A DNA stretch of 64,000 nucleotides from Lepturacanthus savala (taxonomy: Eukaryota; Chordata; Actinopteri; Scombriformes; Trichiuridae). The position numbers and the translations under genes were made by a program. The notes under the pieces were generated by a model. The model did no database searches. It saw nothing but the letters and a program-made list of their open reading frames with translations, and was not told where the DNA came from. The stretch lies in the NCBI GenBank assembly GCA_030544235.1, contig CM060476.1, positions 26,762,733 through 26,826,732 on the forward strand, read 5' to 3'. Of the stretch, positions 12,030 through 24,354 are shown piece after piece (the first letter of the stretch is position 1; each line of letters begins with the position of its first letter).

Positions 12030-13391
12030 GGAAAGCAAGGTCTGTGCTTTACCGTGTCTGGATGTAAGACTTCTGATGCTGCTGGAAAGCAGGGTTGTTT
12101 CTGTACTGGTTGCGGATGTAAGATTTCATTGCAGATTTCTGCCGTTGCCGGGAAGCAAGGTCAGTCTTGTACCGCATTTGAATGTGTGATTTCTGCCGCT
12201 CCCTGAAAGCAAGATTGGTGCTGTACTGCTTCCGAACGCAAGACTTCATTGAAGATTTATGACGCGCTTGGAATACAGGGTCAGTGTTCTACCGCTTCAT
12301 TAAGTAAGTCCTCTTTTTGTGCCGATGCTGAATATAGCTTGCCCTCATTGCCTGTAACTTCTTCTCCTGAAATTCTGATCTACTGGCATATTGCAGTTTT
12401 TCAGACTGACGTCTGCCAGTGGTTCTCTTTTCACCAGAAGGCAGACGTTTGCTGATCGCACTTGCTCGACGTGCAGTTTTCCTGCATCTGCTCGAGCCAA
12501 CTCTTGAAACGTACTGCTTCGTTTTCTCACACAACTACACCAACGCTGATGTAGTTGGTTGGACGCTGGTTCTGGCACAGCATCTGGAGTGAGAACCGTG
12601 TCAGCTTCACATTCTGAGGTGTTTCCCTCAAGAAAAACTGTACGTTGGAAGACCTCCTGACCGCAGCTTTGGTCCAGTGCAGCATCTGGAATGATAATCA
12701 AATCGTCTCCCAGTTCAAGGGTGTCACCATCTAGAAGAAACGCACTTGGTTCGGTTTCAGCTTCTGACAAGACTGCAACATTATCCGTAGTCACATCACT
12801 GTAGTCCCTGGAGAAGGAAACAGGCATAAGCTCATAGCTGGCATAAGATCCACGATCCTGCAAAAGCTTATGCACGTGGTCGACCAGATCACTGAAGTCA
12901 AGGAAGGTCAGCATTATTGCAGTGCCGCTATGGTATGGAAAACCAGTGGCTGACCTCGAGTGAGAATCAAAGAAACCATAGCGGCCTGTGTCGTCACGAA
13001 AAACTGCTAAGCATTCAGGTGCGACCAGAAGAACTGCATGGCGGACATCAAGAGCCAAGCACTGAAGTTGAGAGGCAAAGGGCAGCGATACTTGACTTTG
13101 CAGACTGTTTTCTGCAACCTTGAGTGGTCCAACCATGAGATCCATTGAGTTCATGGTAACATGATAGGAATGATCATCAGTAAAGACACATTTTGGCATC
13201 TGCTCAAGGGTCAAGTAATTATGTGTAAAAGTACCATCTGCAATAAGCTGCCATTTCACACCTACATAGTGCGTCTCCCTGAGAAAGCACTCTATCCAGA
13301 GAAACCCTATTGAATTGCAACCCCTCGTTGTGATATGCAAGAAAAGTAAGAGCCATGCTGGTGCACTGTTCACCCGCAAGACATCAGAATG
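12030..13391 (-). pseudogene. C76/UL36-like cysteine-peptidase exon with basic repeats (Helitron-associated)
   Basis: The exon begins after TTTCAG at 13391 and is open for about 340 codons in this arm. Its first half has RGCNSIGFLW, a candidate nucleophile cysteine followed by Asn-Ser, and about 120 residues later DDTGRYGFFDSHSR, a candidate Asp/His pair. That spacing fits the C76-type deubiquitinase fold best known from herpesvirus tegument proteins and also found in animal mobile elements. The assignment is by motif only. A frameshift near 12540 leads into lysine/arginine-rich repeats of 18-24 residues with a core like Y-x-T-D-x-A-F-R-x-R-Q-K, about five units, broken by in-frame stops. These repeats then run almost directly into helicase motif II, so the middle of the polyprotein has been deleted. 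The mirrored copy has an extra stop. Confidence 0.6.
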
Positions 13392-13578
13392 CTGAAATGA
13401 AGAAATGCATTGTGTTACATCTCTACCATGGAAATAAACACTGTTGCAGACATTGTAAAGCAGTACAATTCTCTATCCATGTTATCACCATAAAAAAATA
13501 TGAAATATGAAAACAAAAAGAGACCATTTTTAAAAAAATGTTATCAATATCTATAAAATTAGGAATATGTAAACGTAC

Positions 13579-15046
13579 CTCTGCCATCAGCTCCAGGACC
13601 TCAGGCCACACCGGGTTCAGAGGGATGGAGGGCACGGTCTTCTACTTCCTCAGTATTCTGTGTCTGTAAAGAAAAAAGGCAGAGTTTGGATTAAGAAGTG
13701 CATAGGAGACAAAACACAAAAGAAAAACTGTTGGCATTGTAAATATAAATAGGAAACAAAAACAAAGGGTTAAAAATAATAAAAAGATAATGACCAAAAA
13801 CGATGCAATTAAATCACAACATTATGTGCAGATAAAAAGCAGATAGCCATGAGCAGCAGTAGGTTATGGTAGAAAATACATTAGTTATTTCAGTAAACTT
13901 TCAAAGAAACAGTATCAGCCTATGTTACCTTCTTGGTGGGACCCACCTGGGTCCACCGAGGAGGGAAGGAAGAACCAGAGACTGGAGCCTTGGCCTTCAC
14001 AGACACTTCCCGTGAAACCTGTGAGGTTGGAGGTGTGAGCGGAGTCAAGCAGGCCCTTGGCGGAGTCTGTGGAAACAATGACAGAGTTTACAATAAAATA
14101 GTGCATAAGAGACACCAGACAAACAGAAAGTTAAAATCCACAATACAGCAGTTATTCTGTAAAATGTTCACACAACCAATAATGGTAGGTAACACACCTT
14201 CTTGGCCTGAGCCACACTAGTCCCTCCAAGAGGACTGGAAGGACGAGGTACAGGGGTCTCGACCTCCACAGACACTCCTGGTGAGACCGGTGTGGCTGCA
14301 GGCGGGGGGAGGAGGCGTCCGGGTTTTTTTATATTAGACAAATGAATGAGATAAGATACACCAGACGAATTGAATATGATGTAAATAAAGGGTAGAAAGT
14401 TACGTGTTGTTGAGTCTGTCAACAGAGACAATAAAATGAGACAAAAGGTTAAAAACAACAACATTACCAAAAATAAAGAAATAAAGAAAGTGATAAACAT
14501 TCTGACGTGCATTAACACATAGCAGCAGTGAGGTAAACTTCACAATACAGTGGTTATTATGTTAAATATAATATCTTCTTGGACCGAGTCCAGGACACAC
14601 ACTTGGAGAAGAAGATTTGTTCAGTAAACAGGACAAGATTTCAAAATGTTTGTAGAAATCTCTCACCGTGTCCAGGAATCGTCATCTGTGTCTCCACCTT
14701 TATTGGTTGGGTAACATGTACTCAACTTCAAACATGTTCTGAAATCAATCATGGAATTATCTAGTCATAATACATCAAAGTAACTTACATTGCTGCAGGC
14801 AGCCCGGGCGGTGGTCACCAGCCTCTAGAAGTCCGTAGCTGAATCTGAAAGAGAAACTCTACGGTCCAGGTTATTACCGGAGGCCAAAACAACGACTGCC
14901 TCGGGAGTGCGAGGCAGAGATAAATTTCGTACCTCGACCTCTACGGCGCTGGCCTTGGCTCCAGGGATGGAGAGGAGACCAAAGGAGATCCACCCTGGCA
15001 TGGCCACGATTCCCTCCTTGAAATACACAAAAAAGAGCTCTGCCGT
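13579..15046 (-). pseudogene. Upstream exons: SGNH-like exon and duplicated proline-rich exons
   Basis: Read on the minus strand, a chain of exon-like blocks with consensus splice sites precedes the peptidase exon. About 15046-14789 is an open block with FGLLSIPGAKASAVEVEV and VVVLASGNNL, which resembles blocks II-III of SGNH/GDSL hydrolases; it contains one TAG near its end and has a GTAAGT donor. About 14295-14198 and 14066-13929 are two related proline-rich exons, both ending in Lys-Lys before GT. About 13663-13579 ends in LELMAE before GTACGT, in phase with the peptidase exon. A one-base shift and stops mark decay. I infer one spliced gene; the SGNH assignment is tentative. Confidence 0.5.
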
Positions 15047-15229
15047 CTGCGAGAATGCCACCTATCTTGTCTTGGTTATGTCTTCTACTGTCTTATTCAT
15101 GTTTACTATTAATTGATCTGAGACTGATCAAAGGCACAGCAATCCATGATAAGACCACCTGATTTGTCTTGTTTACTTCTGCTACTGATTGATCTGAGAC
15201 ACACCTAAAACATTGTAACATTCTGTGGT

Positions 15230-15464
15230 GTGTAAATAACTCTGTGACCTTGATTTCAACTCTATTTGCCTCACGGGTCATTTTGACCCGAAGACCACCT
15301 TTGTAAATTTTTTTGTACAGCTTACATGGAAATGTGAATAAAAACATTTCTTTTTTTATACTGTTGGGGCCAATCTAGGAAAAGTCATGAAATTTAAAGT
15401 TAAAAAAAATAGCATTTAGGGGATTTCTTTTTGGTTTTTAACACAGTGGCAACAGGAGGGTTAA
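15230..15464. repeat. piggyBac-like MITE fragment
   Basis: One end reads CAACAGGAGGGTTAA, a terminus and TTAA target of the type found in fish piggyBac-like short elements. A perfect CGGGTCA-TTT-TGACCCG palindrome lies inside, near 15268. The opposite terminus was not found, so this is probably a truncated copy. The same structure is at 47196-47430 in the right arm. Confidence 0.4.
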
Positions 15465-15480
15465 TGATGTTTTACGACAG

Positions 15481-16318
15481 GAGCACTTCTATGGGGAGAA
15501 AGGCACTGGATATTTAGCATGGCGCCTTAAGACCATGTCCAGGTATACAGCAAAAAGACCAGCCAAGACAGCTGCATTGGTTGAAGCACAAGGACCAAAG
15601 CGCCGAAGATTGGCCACTTTACCTGAGCAGCTTGATGAAGATGCATGCAGGGAAGCCATCATTTCTGAATCACCCCCATGATAAAGCAAATGTGTTTCAG
15701 AAAATGAACATGACCTTTCAGCCAAAACCTAGTGCATGACCCACAGAGAACGGCAGATGTTTCTAAAACATTTCCATGGTACTTTGATGTTTGATGTCAA
15801 AGGGCTGGTGAGTTATTTATTTAGAGTTTACTATTTTGTTTCTTGAATTTAAGTACAATATGCTGATTATTTTCAAATGTTTGTGCATTTATGATTCTAT
15901 GATCAACAGCTGAATCAAGACTTCGTTCTACTGTTTGGAACTGAAACAGCCTCCAAGATGCTTGAGAAGTGGGACACAACTTTCAGGTCCAAGATTATCA
16001 GTGAGGCTAAACACCTTACTCAGTCAATTGACCTGTGCCGACTTCTAAAAGCTGCTGAGAAACAGACAGACAACGATGATGACAGTAAGCTAATGAACAT
16101 GTTTGATTTTTATTCTTTACTGCAAGTGCTGGTTAATGGGGTATTCCTGCATGATACTAAAGGGCTTTTTTCTCCATCTTATTTTCCTACTGATAGGGTG
16201 GGACAGTGACATGGCTTCTCTGCTGCTCCTTCTCCATCTCCTGCCACCCACAGCTGGATGGAAGAGGACTAAGATAAGTCCCAGTGATGCAGTGGAAAAA
16301 ATGTTGCACTTTCACAAG
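15481..16318 (+). pseudogene. First gene of EnSpm/CACTA-like transposon (three exons)
   Basis: Three exons are joined by consensus splice sites. Exon 15481-15807 begins after ACAG and encodes EHFYGEKGTGYLAWRLKT followed by a basic stretch; it holds stops and a frameshift near 15680. Exon 15910-16084 (LNQDFVLLFGTETASKMLEK) ends in phase 1. Exon 16197-16318 (WDSDMASLLLLLHLLPPTAG) starts with the two bases that complete that codon. The order matches proteins I know from fish genomes that travel with EnSpm-like transposons; function unknown. It lies just upstream of the transposase-like gene on the same strand. Confidence 0.55.
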
Positions 16319-16429
16319 GTATGCAACATTTTTTTATATGTATTAACTCAATTTGAAATACACTTAAATGAAAGTCTTCTCTCTCTTGTCCTCTATTACA
16401 CACACACACACACTAACTCTTGTACTCAA

Positions 16430-18687
16430 GATCATTGTAGGTGTCACTTTTCAACATATTCAGGTTTCAAAAAACATTTAATCAGTTCACATGTGGAAAA
16501 TTCTTGTGAAAATGCAGATGCAGCAAGGCCAGAGTCATGTCAAACTAATATCCAAATGCCGCAAGATATCTCAGAAGTTGCTAGAACAAACATCACGCAG
16601 ACCCCAGAATATCCATGCTTTGATAGAGAATCAGGTCAAAGACAAAGAAAACATAGAAAATATCTGTCCTTCAATTATTGCTAAACTACAAGCAAATGGT
16701 GTTGCAAATAGTGTCATTTCATCAGTTGTTGGTGATGTGGAAGAATTTAGTAGTGGGATGCACTCAGGTTAAGCAGCAAGTACTGTCTGCTGTGCCTATA
16801 GATAATCCTTTGAGAGAAACATTGGTAAAAGATCTGGAAACCTTTGAAAACCCATTTGAGTACTTGAATACTGAAAGCAAAAGAGTAAATTATTTCAACA
16901 AGAAATGGGGTGTTGTGGAACCAGTAGAAAAATGTTAGGAATTCGATATGATACAAGACGAAATAAACAGATACCTATGATTAGGTCCCAGTGAATGATA
17001 CATTTGTTTACATCCCAATTTTGGAAACGATCAAATTCATGTTCCGAAATTCTGATATTTGCAAACTACTTGAGGAAACACGTTCATCAAAACTTGACGT
17101 ATACAGTGATTTTTGTGACGGAAATTATTTTAGGACCCATCCACTGTTCTCTAAACACCAGAATTCTTTACAAATCCAGTTGTTCTATGATGATTTTGAG
17201 ACTGCGAACCCACTTGGGTCAAAACGTGGTGTTCACAAAATAGGTGCTCTGTATTTTGTCCTCAGAAATCTTCCACCAAAGTTTAGCTCTGCCCTGATGA
17301 ATATTCATTTGATTGCATTGTTTCACACTGAAGACTTGGAAAAAATATGGCTTTGATCCTATTCTAGAGACACTGATTAATGACATCAAAACACTTGAGA
17401 ATTGTGGCCTTCATTTGCCTTTTTCTGTTGAAAAGATCTATGGCCCTGTATGTCAGGTAACTGGGACAACTTGGGGATGCACACAATTCTGGGATTCACA
17501 GAATCGTTCAGTGGACGTCATTTTTGTTTTGATGACCCCAGAATAATCTTGTGTGGAAAAGAAGTATTTGAAATGCACTGCAGTGAATTGCAGTCAGATC
17601 CACAAAAGTTATCCGTGTTTGGTTTAAAAAAGGATTCGACTCTGAATGGCCTACATTTCTTTCATGTTTGTAACAATTTTTCTTTGGATATTATGCATGA
17701 CATTCTTGAAGGAGTGGCTCAGTATGAGCTGAAGTTACTGTTTGAATACCTCTCTGAAAACTTTTTGTCGAAACCTGATCTGTCCAGAATTTATGCCTTT
17801 GACTATGGGTATGTGGAGTGCAAAAAACGGCCTACAAGGATAAACTTGGACAGTAGCGACAATAATATTGGGCTCAATTCAATTCAGACTCTTTGTCTTG
17901 TTCAAAATACTCCTTTGCTTTTTGGTGACATTGTGCCAGAAGGAAACCAAAACTGTCTTTTGCTTTTAATTTTACTACAGATAATCAACATTATTTTTTT
18001 CTCCATCTGTTTCACTTGGCATGACTGTACTACTTAAACATTTGATAATAGAACACCATGAGTTGTTCAAAGAACTGTATCCTGATAAAAACCTGATTCC
18101 AAAACATCACTTTATGATACATTATCCATCTTGTATCCGAAAAATTGGACCACTAATACATTTGAGGCAAAACACAGGATTTTCAAAAATACTCTTAAAA
18201 ACACCAAATCAACCAAACCAAAAAACATCAGATGTCAATTGCATGTCTTTGGGAGACATCCCTTTCAAAATGCACTGTGTATGGACCTATGAAAAGTATT
18301 AATGTGGACAATGAAAACTTTTGCAACGAGTTGGCTCAAGGTTTGCATGTGGAGCGTGCCTCTCAGGACAACCATGCAACTAACTGGGTGATAATCAGTG
18401 GAACAGAGTATAGGCCAGGGTTGATCATTTGCACTCAGATTGAACATGAAATGCCAGTGTTTCTCAGAATAGAAAAAATAATTGTTGTTGATAGTATTAT
18501 CTGCTTCTTTGGAAAAAGGCTTGTCGTTGATCATTTCAGTGAACATTTTCATTCTTACAAAGTATTTGAAAGTGATCACAAAGATGTTGTTAAAGCAGAT
18601 GGTCTTGTGATTTATAAGCCCTTCGATCTACAGAGTTCATATGGTGGAGATAAAGGCCAATATTTAGTGCCATTATTTTCTTTGTAA
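16430..18687 (+). pseudogene. Transposase-like gene with C2H2-like finger, EnSpm/CACTA-type appearance
   Basis: A decayed coding region of roughly 700 codons. It starts near a C2H2-like finger (CRCHFSTYSGFKKHLISSH). Later blocks in shifting frames include YFVLRNLPPKFSSALMNIHL, a segment LDIMHDILEGVAQYELKLL with the Asp-x-Met-His-Asp signature seen in EnSpm-like transposases, and KHHFMIHYPSCIRKIGPLIH. It ends with a clean 151-codon open frame and TAA at 18685-18687. Frameshifts and stops near 16770, 16993, 17354 and 18035 make it non-functional. A few disagreements between blocks may be introns. The family name is from remembered motif order; a KDZ-type transposase is an alternative. Confidence 0.5.
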
Positions 18688-18699
18688 ATGTGTATTAAA

Positions 18700-19099
18700 G
18701 AGGTTGGGACTCCTAATATGTACTTAAAGTATTTTTGTAAATGTTTGTATTGATCTTTTTGTGCCAATTCCTATGGTGCTGGGAAGTTATGGATGTATGA
18801 ATGCTGTTAATTGATCAGTCAACACTTCTATTCACTTTACATGTAATGTGAAACAGTTATGATATTCTGTTGAATAAAATAATGTAATATCACAATTTTA
18901 GTGCAAAAATACACTATTGTGTGATCACATGACACTGTAGGTTGAAAATTAACACTCACTTAACAGTGAAAGAGAATAACACATTTTTGGTGTTAAAAAT
19001 AAACTTTAATGTGCTATTAAATTACACTGTATTTTGTAAAATTAACACTCCAAGTGGAAGGGAATAACACAATTTAGAGTCAAAAGTGCACCTATGTGG
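18700..19099. mobile_element. CACTA-like 3' non-coding end, proximal part
   Basis: After the transposase-like gene come repeated short motifs TTAACACT, AACACA and CACTGTA in both orientations. This is the kind of subterminal repeat cluster seen in fish EnSpm/CACTA elements. The cluster is cut at 19099 by the L1-like LINE and resumes at 24817 after one copy of the 16-bp target duplication. Confidence 0.5.
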
Positions 19100-19321
19100 G
19101 ACCTCCGGTATGGTGCAGAAATGAGCAGCAGCATAAAACGGAGGCTCCCAGACAGTCTTCAACCCCCCCACAAAAAATACTAGATTAACAAATTGAAAAG
19201 TGGATTAAGTTTTATGAAAAGGGGGGACAAAAGATAAACCAGAGGAAAAACGCAAGGTAAACCAAAAAAAAACAATAAAATACAGACTGAAAGTGAGGAC
19301 ACGCTAGCGGAACACAAGGCT

Positions 19322-20239
19322 ATGGATGCTATCCAAGCTAACATCATTGCGGAGATACAGGCGGTTCGTTCGGACCTGAAGAAAGAGCTGGTGGACTTTC
19401 GAGGAGAAGTAAACCAGAAATTAAGCGATATCGCCTCTGGCTTAAAGGAAATAACAGAAAGAATTGAGGAGACAAAGCAGAGAATAGCCGACATGGAGGA
19501 GTGGAGCACCGACGCCAAGGGGATACTTTCCAACACACTTGAGCTTTACCAATCTATCCAAACCTAGCTGACGGACCTGGAGGCACGTTCGCACAGGAAC
19601 AACATTCGTATTCACGGCAATCCCGAGGGGGTGGAGGGGGACAACATAAAAACATTCATGGAAGAGTTTATTAAAACCGACACTCCCCGACACCCCCCTC
19701 GGTATCCAGCGTTGCCACCGGTCACTGGGATCCAGACTGCCGCCAGGCTCTAACCCACGGTCCGTGATTATCTATTTCCTGGAGTATACTACTAAAGAGC
19801 TGGTGTTCCGCTCCGCCTGGGGAAAGAAAGAGGTCCGCTACGATGGAAGAAGAGTATTCTTCAAGCAAGACTACACGGCAGAAATACTCAAAAAGAGAAA
19901 GGCGTACATCCCCATAAGAAAAGCACTTAAAGAAAAATAAATTTGTTTCCAGACGCTTCACCCGGCGAAACTTGCGAAAAAAGGGCGAGAAAAGTGTTTT
20001 TCGACACCAGCCCAACTGTCTACAACAACATGCAGGAGGCGACAGACGACTTGAAGAAAAGGGGATTCATCCCGGTCGCTTGGGAAGCTGAGACCCCTGC
20101 GCACAACGCACCGTCACCGAGACCAAAGCAACCGACCTGGGAAACAGCAGGTGCTAAAACACGTCGGCACCAGGGCACCCGCCTCAAGCATATCCAGGAT
20201 AAACTTAAGGGGTTTCAACGCAGGGAGGAGGCTTTGTGA
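19322..20239 (+). pseudogene. L1-like ORF1 (nucleic-acid chaperone) remnant
   Basis: The ATG at 19322 opens 81 codons rich in a heptad-like pattern (EITERIEETKQRIADMEEW), a coiled coil, ending at a TAG. After the stop come LTDLEARSHRNNIRIHGNPE and VIIYFLEYTTKELVFRSAW-type sequence, matching the RRM and C-terminal domains of vertebrate L1 ORF1 proteins. In this arm a TAA and a four-base insertion near 19990 add further breaks. In the right arm the C-terminal part stays open for 156 codons. Confidence 0.75.
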
Positions 20240-20743
20240 GAGCTTTCTGTACCGTGAGTGAACAATAAATCTACAGAGATCGGTAAGATCACAATATTTA
20301 ATACCAAATCGGACTAAGGTGTTCAAAACTGATTTTCCTACTGGGAACATGATCCAGTTAAATAGACAGTAAGTCTGGGAACCGATGCCCAGCTTTTCAC
20401 GGGCGCTGCTCTGATATTAACCTTCAGGGTTAAGGGACTCCCCTCTCAACTTAGAAGTTAAGCTTACACTTCATGGTTGGAAGTCACAAATGTTTAACAT
20501 GTATGCTATGTTCATATGTTGTGTTTCATTTTGTTATACAGACAGTTGTTCTTTTGTTCAGGTCATCTGTGGTTGGTTGAACATTTTGGGTAAACTTTTT
20601 ACCGCTCACTGTTAGAAATGCATCAAGAATACAAAATGCAGAATACTGCACCCCTTTCGGAACTCCACAAACAGAAAAAAGAACATAAAACCTGAAGCTT
20701 TATGTACAAAAAAACTGCTTAACGAAATAGATATAATGGACGT

Positions 20744-23700
20744 ATGGAGGGAATCCGATTGAAAAATGTTTTACTTTTTTCTCCCATTCACACTCTACGC
20801 ACTCAAGAATTGACTATTTTTTTATGTTCAAAGCCGAGAATGGTGAAATGTGACATAGGGGTAAGAGACATTTCTGATCACACGGGGGTATACCTGACAT
20901 TACACTTAGACAACAGACTTAAGGAGACTCTATGGAGACTAAACACCAACCTCTTAAGCGACCCTCAATGTCAAAGATTTATTAAGGAAGAACTTATGTA
21001 ATATATGTCATATAACAATAATGGGACCGTGTCCCCCAGTACACTTTGGGATGCAGCCAAGGCTGTTATTAGGGGCAAACTTATAATGTGGTCTGCCCGG
21101 AAGAAGAAGGAAAAAGAGAAACAAATTAATGACCCGACTGCAAAACTAAAATCCTTGGAGAGCAGACTTATGAAGCAAAATGACACTGATGTTTTAAACG
21201 AAATACAGGACACAAAACAAACTCTAAATAACATATATGAAAACCAAATAGAAAAAAGAATTAGATTTATTAAACAAAATTATGAAAATGGCCCCAAATC
21301 TAAAAAACTGCTCGCATGGAGGATACGTAAGCAATTGGCAGAGAAATACATACTAGAGCTGTCATTTTAACACGTTAATTCGATTAATTAATTACACCGC
21401 AATTTAACACGTTAAATTTAACGCAATTAATTATGAGTATCAATGGTGGCGAAAATCCCATGTTAAATAAAGAAAACGATGTACTAAAGTCACATTAGTT
21501 AGTTAGTAGTTAGTTACATTATCCGAGTGCTGGAACAATTCCAGTGTGCTCGTTTCAGTGTAATCTACGTTGTTTCGGTGTCTGTCTGTGCCATTTGGCA
21601 CGGAGCAACAAGTCTGAGCGCGTCTCTGGTTGCTATGCAACGCGAGGCGAGCCGAGCTAAACAAATGCGATGATCTGATTGGTTCAAACCACACGTGTTT
21701 GGTCTCACAGAGCAAAACTATGTTGGCACAATGCAGCGCAAAATATACGACTTCTATTATTCATTTTTGAATTGCTATATTGAGCTTAAGTGACTTCTTT
21801 ATTTTATTTCAGAATTTTATTTATTTAACTGAATTGTTGTATTTGTTTTACATTTATGAATAATGCACTTGGTCTAACTGGTTTAATGTGCTAGACCTTT
21901 ACTTTTGGATGTAATTCATGAAGCACAGTTCACCAATAAAACATTGGATTTCAGATCTTCTCTTCTTACTGTATTCAATTGATTAGTCATGCATTACAAT
22001 TCATTAATATCCTAGAATTCAAATTCTTTATCAGGAGACCTTTAGCGGATATGACATTAAAATGTGATTAATTCGATTAATTAATTACAAAATCCTGTAA
22101 TTAATTCAATTAATTTTTTTAATCGATTGACAGCACTAATACGTACATGATAAGATGTAATGATAAGATGTGTCATAAACTGGAAGACATTCAAAACTCT
22201 TTTGAAGTGTACTATAGGAAATTATACACGTAACCTCGGGCAGCCGAATCAACAGTTATATCATACTTCTTAGCATGCCTAGATTTACCACCAGTAGGAA
22301 CATAACAGAATAGAATAATGACAAAAAGATAACAGAGGAAGAAATAAATATGGCCATAACGAAACTGAAAGAAAAGACAATGCCAGGAGCCGACGGCTAT
22401 GCATCTGAGTTGTACAAAACCTTCAGAGAAACTTTGGTACCAATACTAAAAGGATGTTTTAACTATACTCTTAAAGGGGGGGGAGACACCACTTTCATGG
22501 AGACAAGCAATAATTTCAGTAATCTCTAAAGCAATTAATAACAAGACAGAATGTAGTTCTCACAGAACCATATCAGTATTAAATATGGATTATAGAATAT
22601 ATGCATCAATCTTAGCAAAAAGAATGGAAAATATTGTCCCCGATCTGATAGATCCAGATCAGACGGACAACCCAGGACAGCGTATGGCGGGCCCTTCACC
22701 ACCCAAATGAGAAAAAGTAATTTGAAATCCGTAGTTATTAGTCTAGATGCTGAAAAGGCTTTTGATTCGGTCCGTTGGGAATACTTATATATGGTGCTTA
22801 AACGCCTAGGCTTCAATGATCAGGTAATTGAATGCTTTAAATCTCTATACTGCTCCCCCACGGCAAGAATTAAAATAAACGGATACTTATCCAAGACAGT
22901 GTTGCTTGAGAGGGGATGTCGTCAGGGATGCCCCCTTAATCCCACACTTTTTGCACTCTTTATTGAGCCATTGGCACAGGTAATAAGTGAGGATGAAGAT
23001 ATAACTAGGATACTGAGTGGAAACACACAATATAAAATTTGCCTATATGCAGACATTCTCTTAACTCTCACTAACCCTCAAGTAAGTCTACCTAAATTAA
23101 TGTCTCTACTCAAAGAATTTGACTCATATTCTGGTTACAAATTAAATTTACAGAAAACTCAGACTTTGACCTTTAACCCGGGACCACAAGAAAGCATTTA
23201 TAGAACATGTAAATTTAAATGGGCAGGCAACGTAATCAAACACCTTGGAGTCCAAAAAATTTAACTACCATATTTGACCAAAACTATACCCCCATAACAG
23301 CGGACATTAAAGCAGACCTCAGTCGCTGGTTATTACCACCGACAAACATGCACAACCGGATAGAAATCATCAAGATGAATATACTACCTACTCTTATACC
23401 TTTTTCAGTGTATACCTCCCAGGTAATTCATCGAATGGAATATGATGATATCAACATTTATTTGAAAAAAATAAAAAACACGGATTAGTTTTAAGACATT
23501 ACAGCTGCCTAAGGACAAAGGTGGAATGGCCCTTGCCCTGCCTGGAAGATTATTATAGGGCAGCACAGCTGCGATTTCTGGTCTGCTGTTGTGATCCTGA
23601 ATGCGATGAAAAATGGAAGGACTTGGAACAAAATTTAATGAGAGTACCTCTCCCGTCTATATTGGGAGACAAAACCCTCCAAAAAAAACTGGACAGCAGA

Positions 23701-24354
23701 TTAAGACACTGGACAGAACTGGGCATCACCTCATACTGCAAAATTTCCTCTGGATAAAATACTGGATTAGATCCCTTTCAACGCCTCACAGAAACTCATG
23801 ATCTGGACAAACGCGATTTCTTCAGATACCTTCAACTAAGACACTATTTTGATAAAAACATAAAAACTATTGGAGAAGAAGGAATGAACCTGATCAGGAT
23901 ATATAAGGCATGGAAGGGTGATACTGACAGAAAACTGATCTCCAGGATTTATTCTGCTCTACAACTTGACAGGGGTCATTCCACAATGTATATTAAATCA
24001 AGATGGGAGAAAGAAGCTAACATACAGTTAACTGAAGATGACTGGGTAAACATTTGTAGGACACAATCCACTACCTCCAGCTCAGATCTGTGGAGAGAAT
24101 TCACCTGGAAAAACAATTTAAGGTTTTTCATAACTCCCAAAATTAAAAGGTTACAAACCAACAACCCAGAACACGGACAGTGTTGGAGAAGGTGTGGTGA
24201 CATGTCTGCTGGCCACTTCCATATATTTTGGGATTGCCCTAATATTTCTTCATATTGGGTAGAGGTAGTAACAGCAATCAGCTCAATAATTAACATGCAG
24301 CTTGACCTAAGCTTCAGTGTTATATATTTAGGAAACACCGATTGTGATGAATAA
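20744..24354 (+). pseudogene. L1-like ORF2 (endonuclease-reverse transcriptase) remnant
   Basis: The N-terminal endonuclease is reduced to its last part (RDISDHTGVYLTLHLDN, the SDH-type motif). A basic linker follows to 21353, then the hAT insertion, then the reverse transcriptase. Motif A is LDAEKAFDSVRW, motif B is GCRQGCPLNPTLFALF, and motif C reads LYADILLTL, with one of the two catalytic aspartates missing. The C-terminus carries a cysteine/histidine knuckle (CWRRCGDMSAGHFHIFWDC) and ends at 24354. Stops and frameshifts are frequent. It belongs to the L1/Tx1 group by motif order. Confidence 0.8.
21354..22138. mobile_element. Non-autonomous hAT element inside L1 ORF2
   Basis: A 785-bp element with 11-bp terminal inverted repeats TAG(A/T)GCTGTCA. 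It is flanked by an 8-bp duplication ATAC(A/G)TAC at 21346-21353 and 22139-22146. Subterminal stretches are rich in TTAATTAAT and AACACGTTAA. It has no transposase frame. The 8-bp target and TIR sequence fit the hAT superfamily. It splits the reverse-transcriptase gene, whose reading resumes after it. Confidence 0.8.

Noticed and set aside
14168..14518. 116-codon frame starting in hydrophobic sequence as a membrane protein
   Set aside because: The hydrophobic part is intronic AT-rich sequence; only its end, after a CTGCAG acceptor, matches the proline-rich exon.
15093..15347. 84-codon minus-strand frame as a gene
   Set aside because: It overlaps the piggyBac-like repeat and has no motif or splice context.
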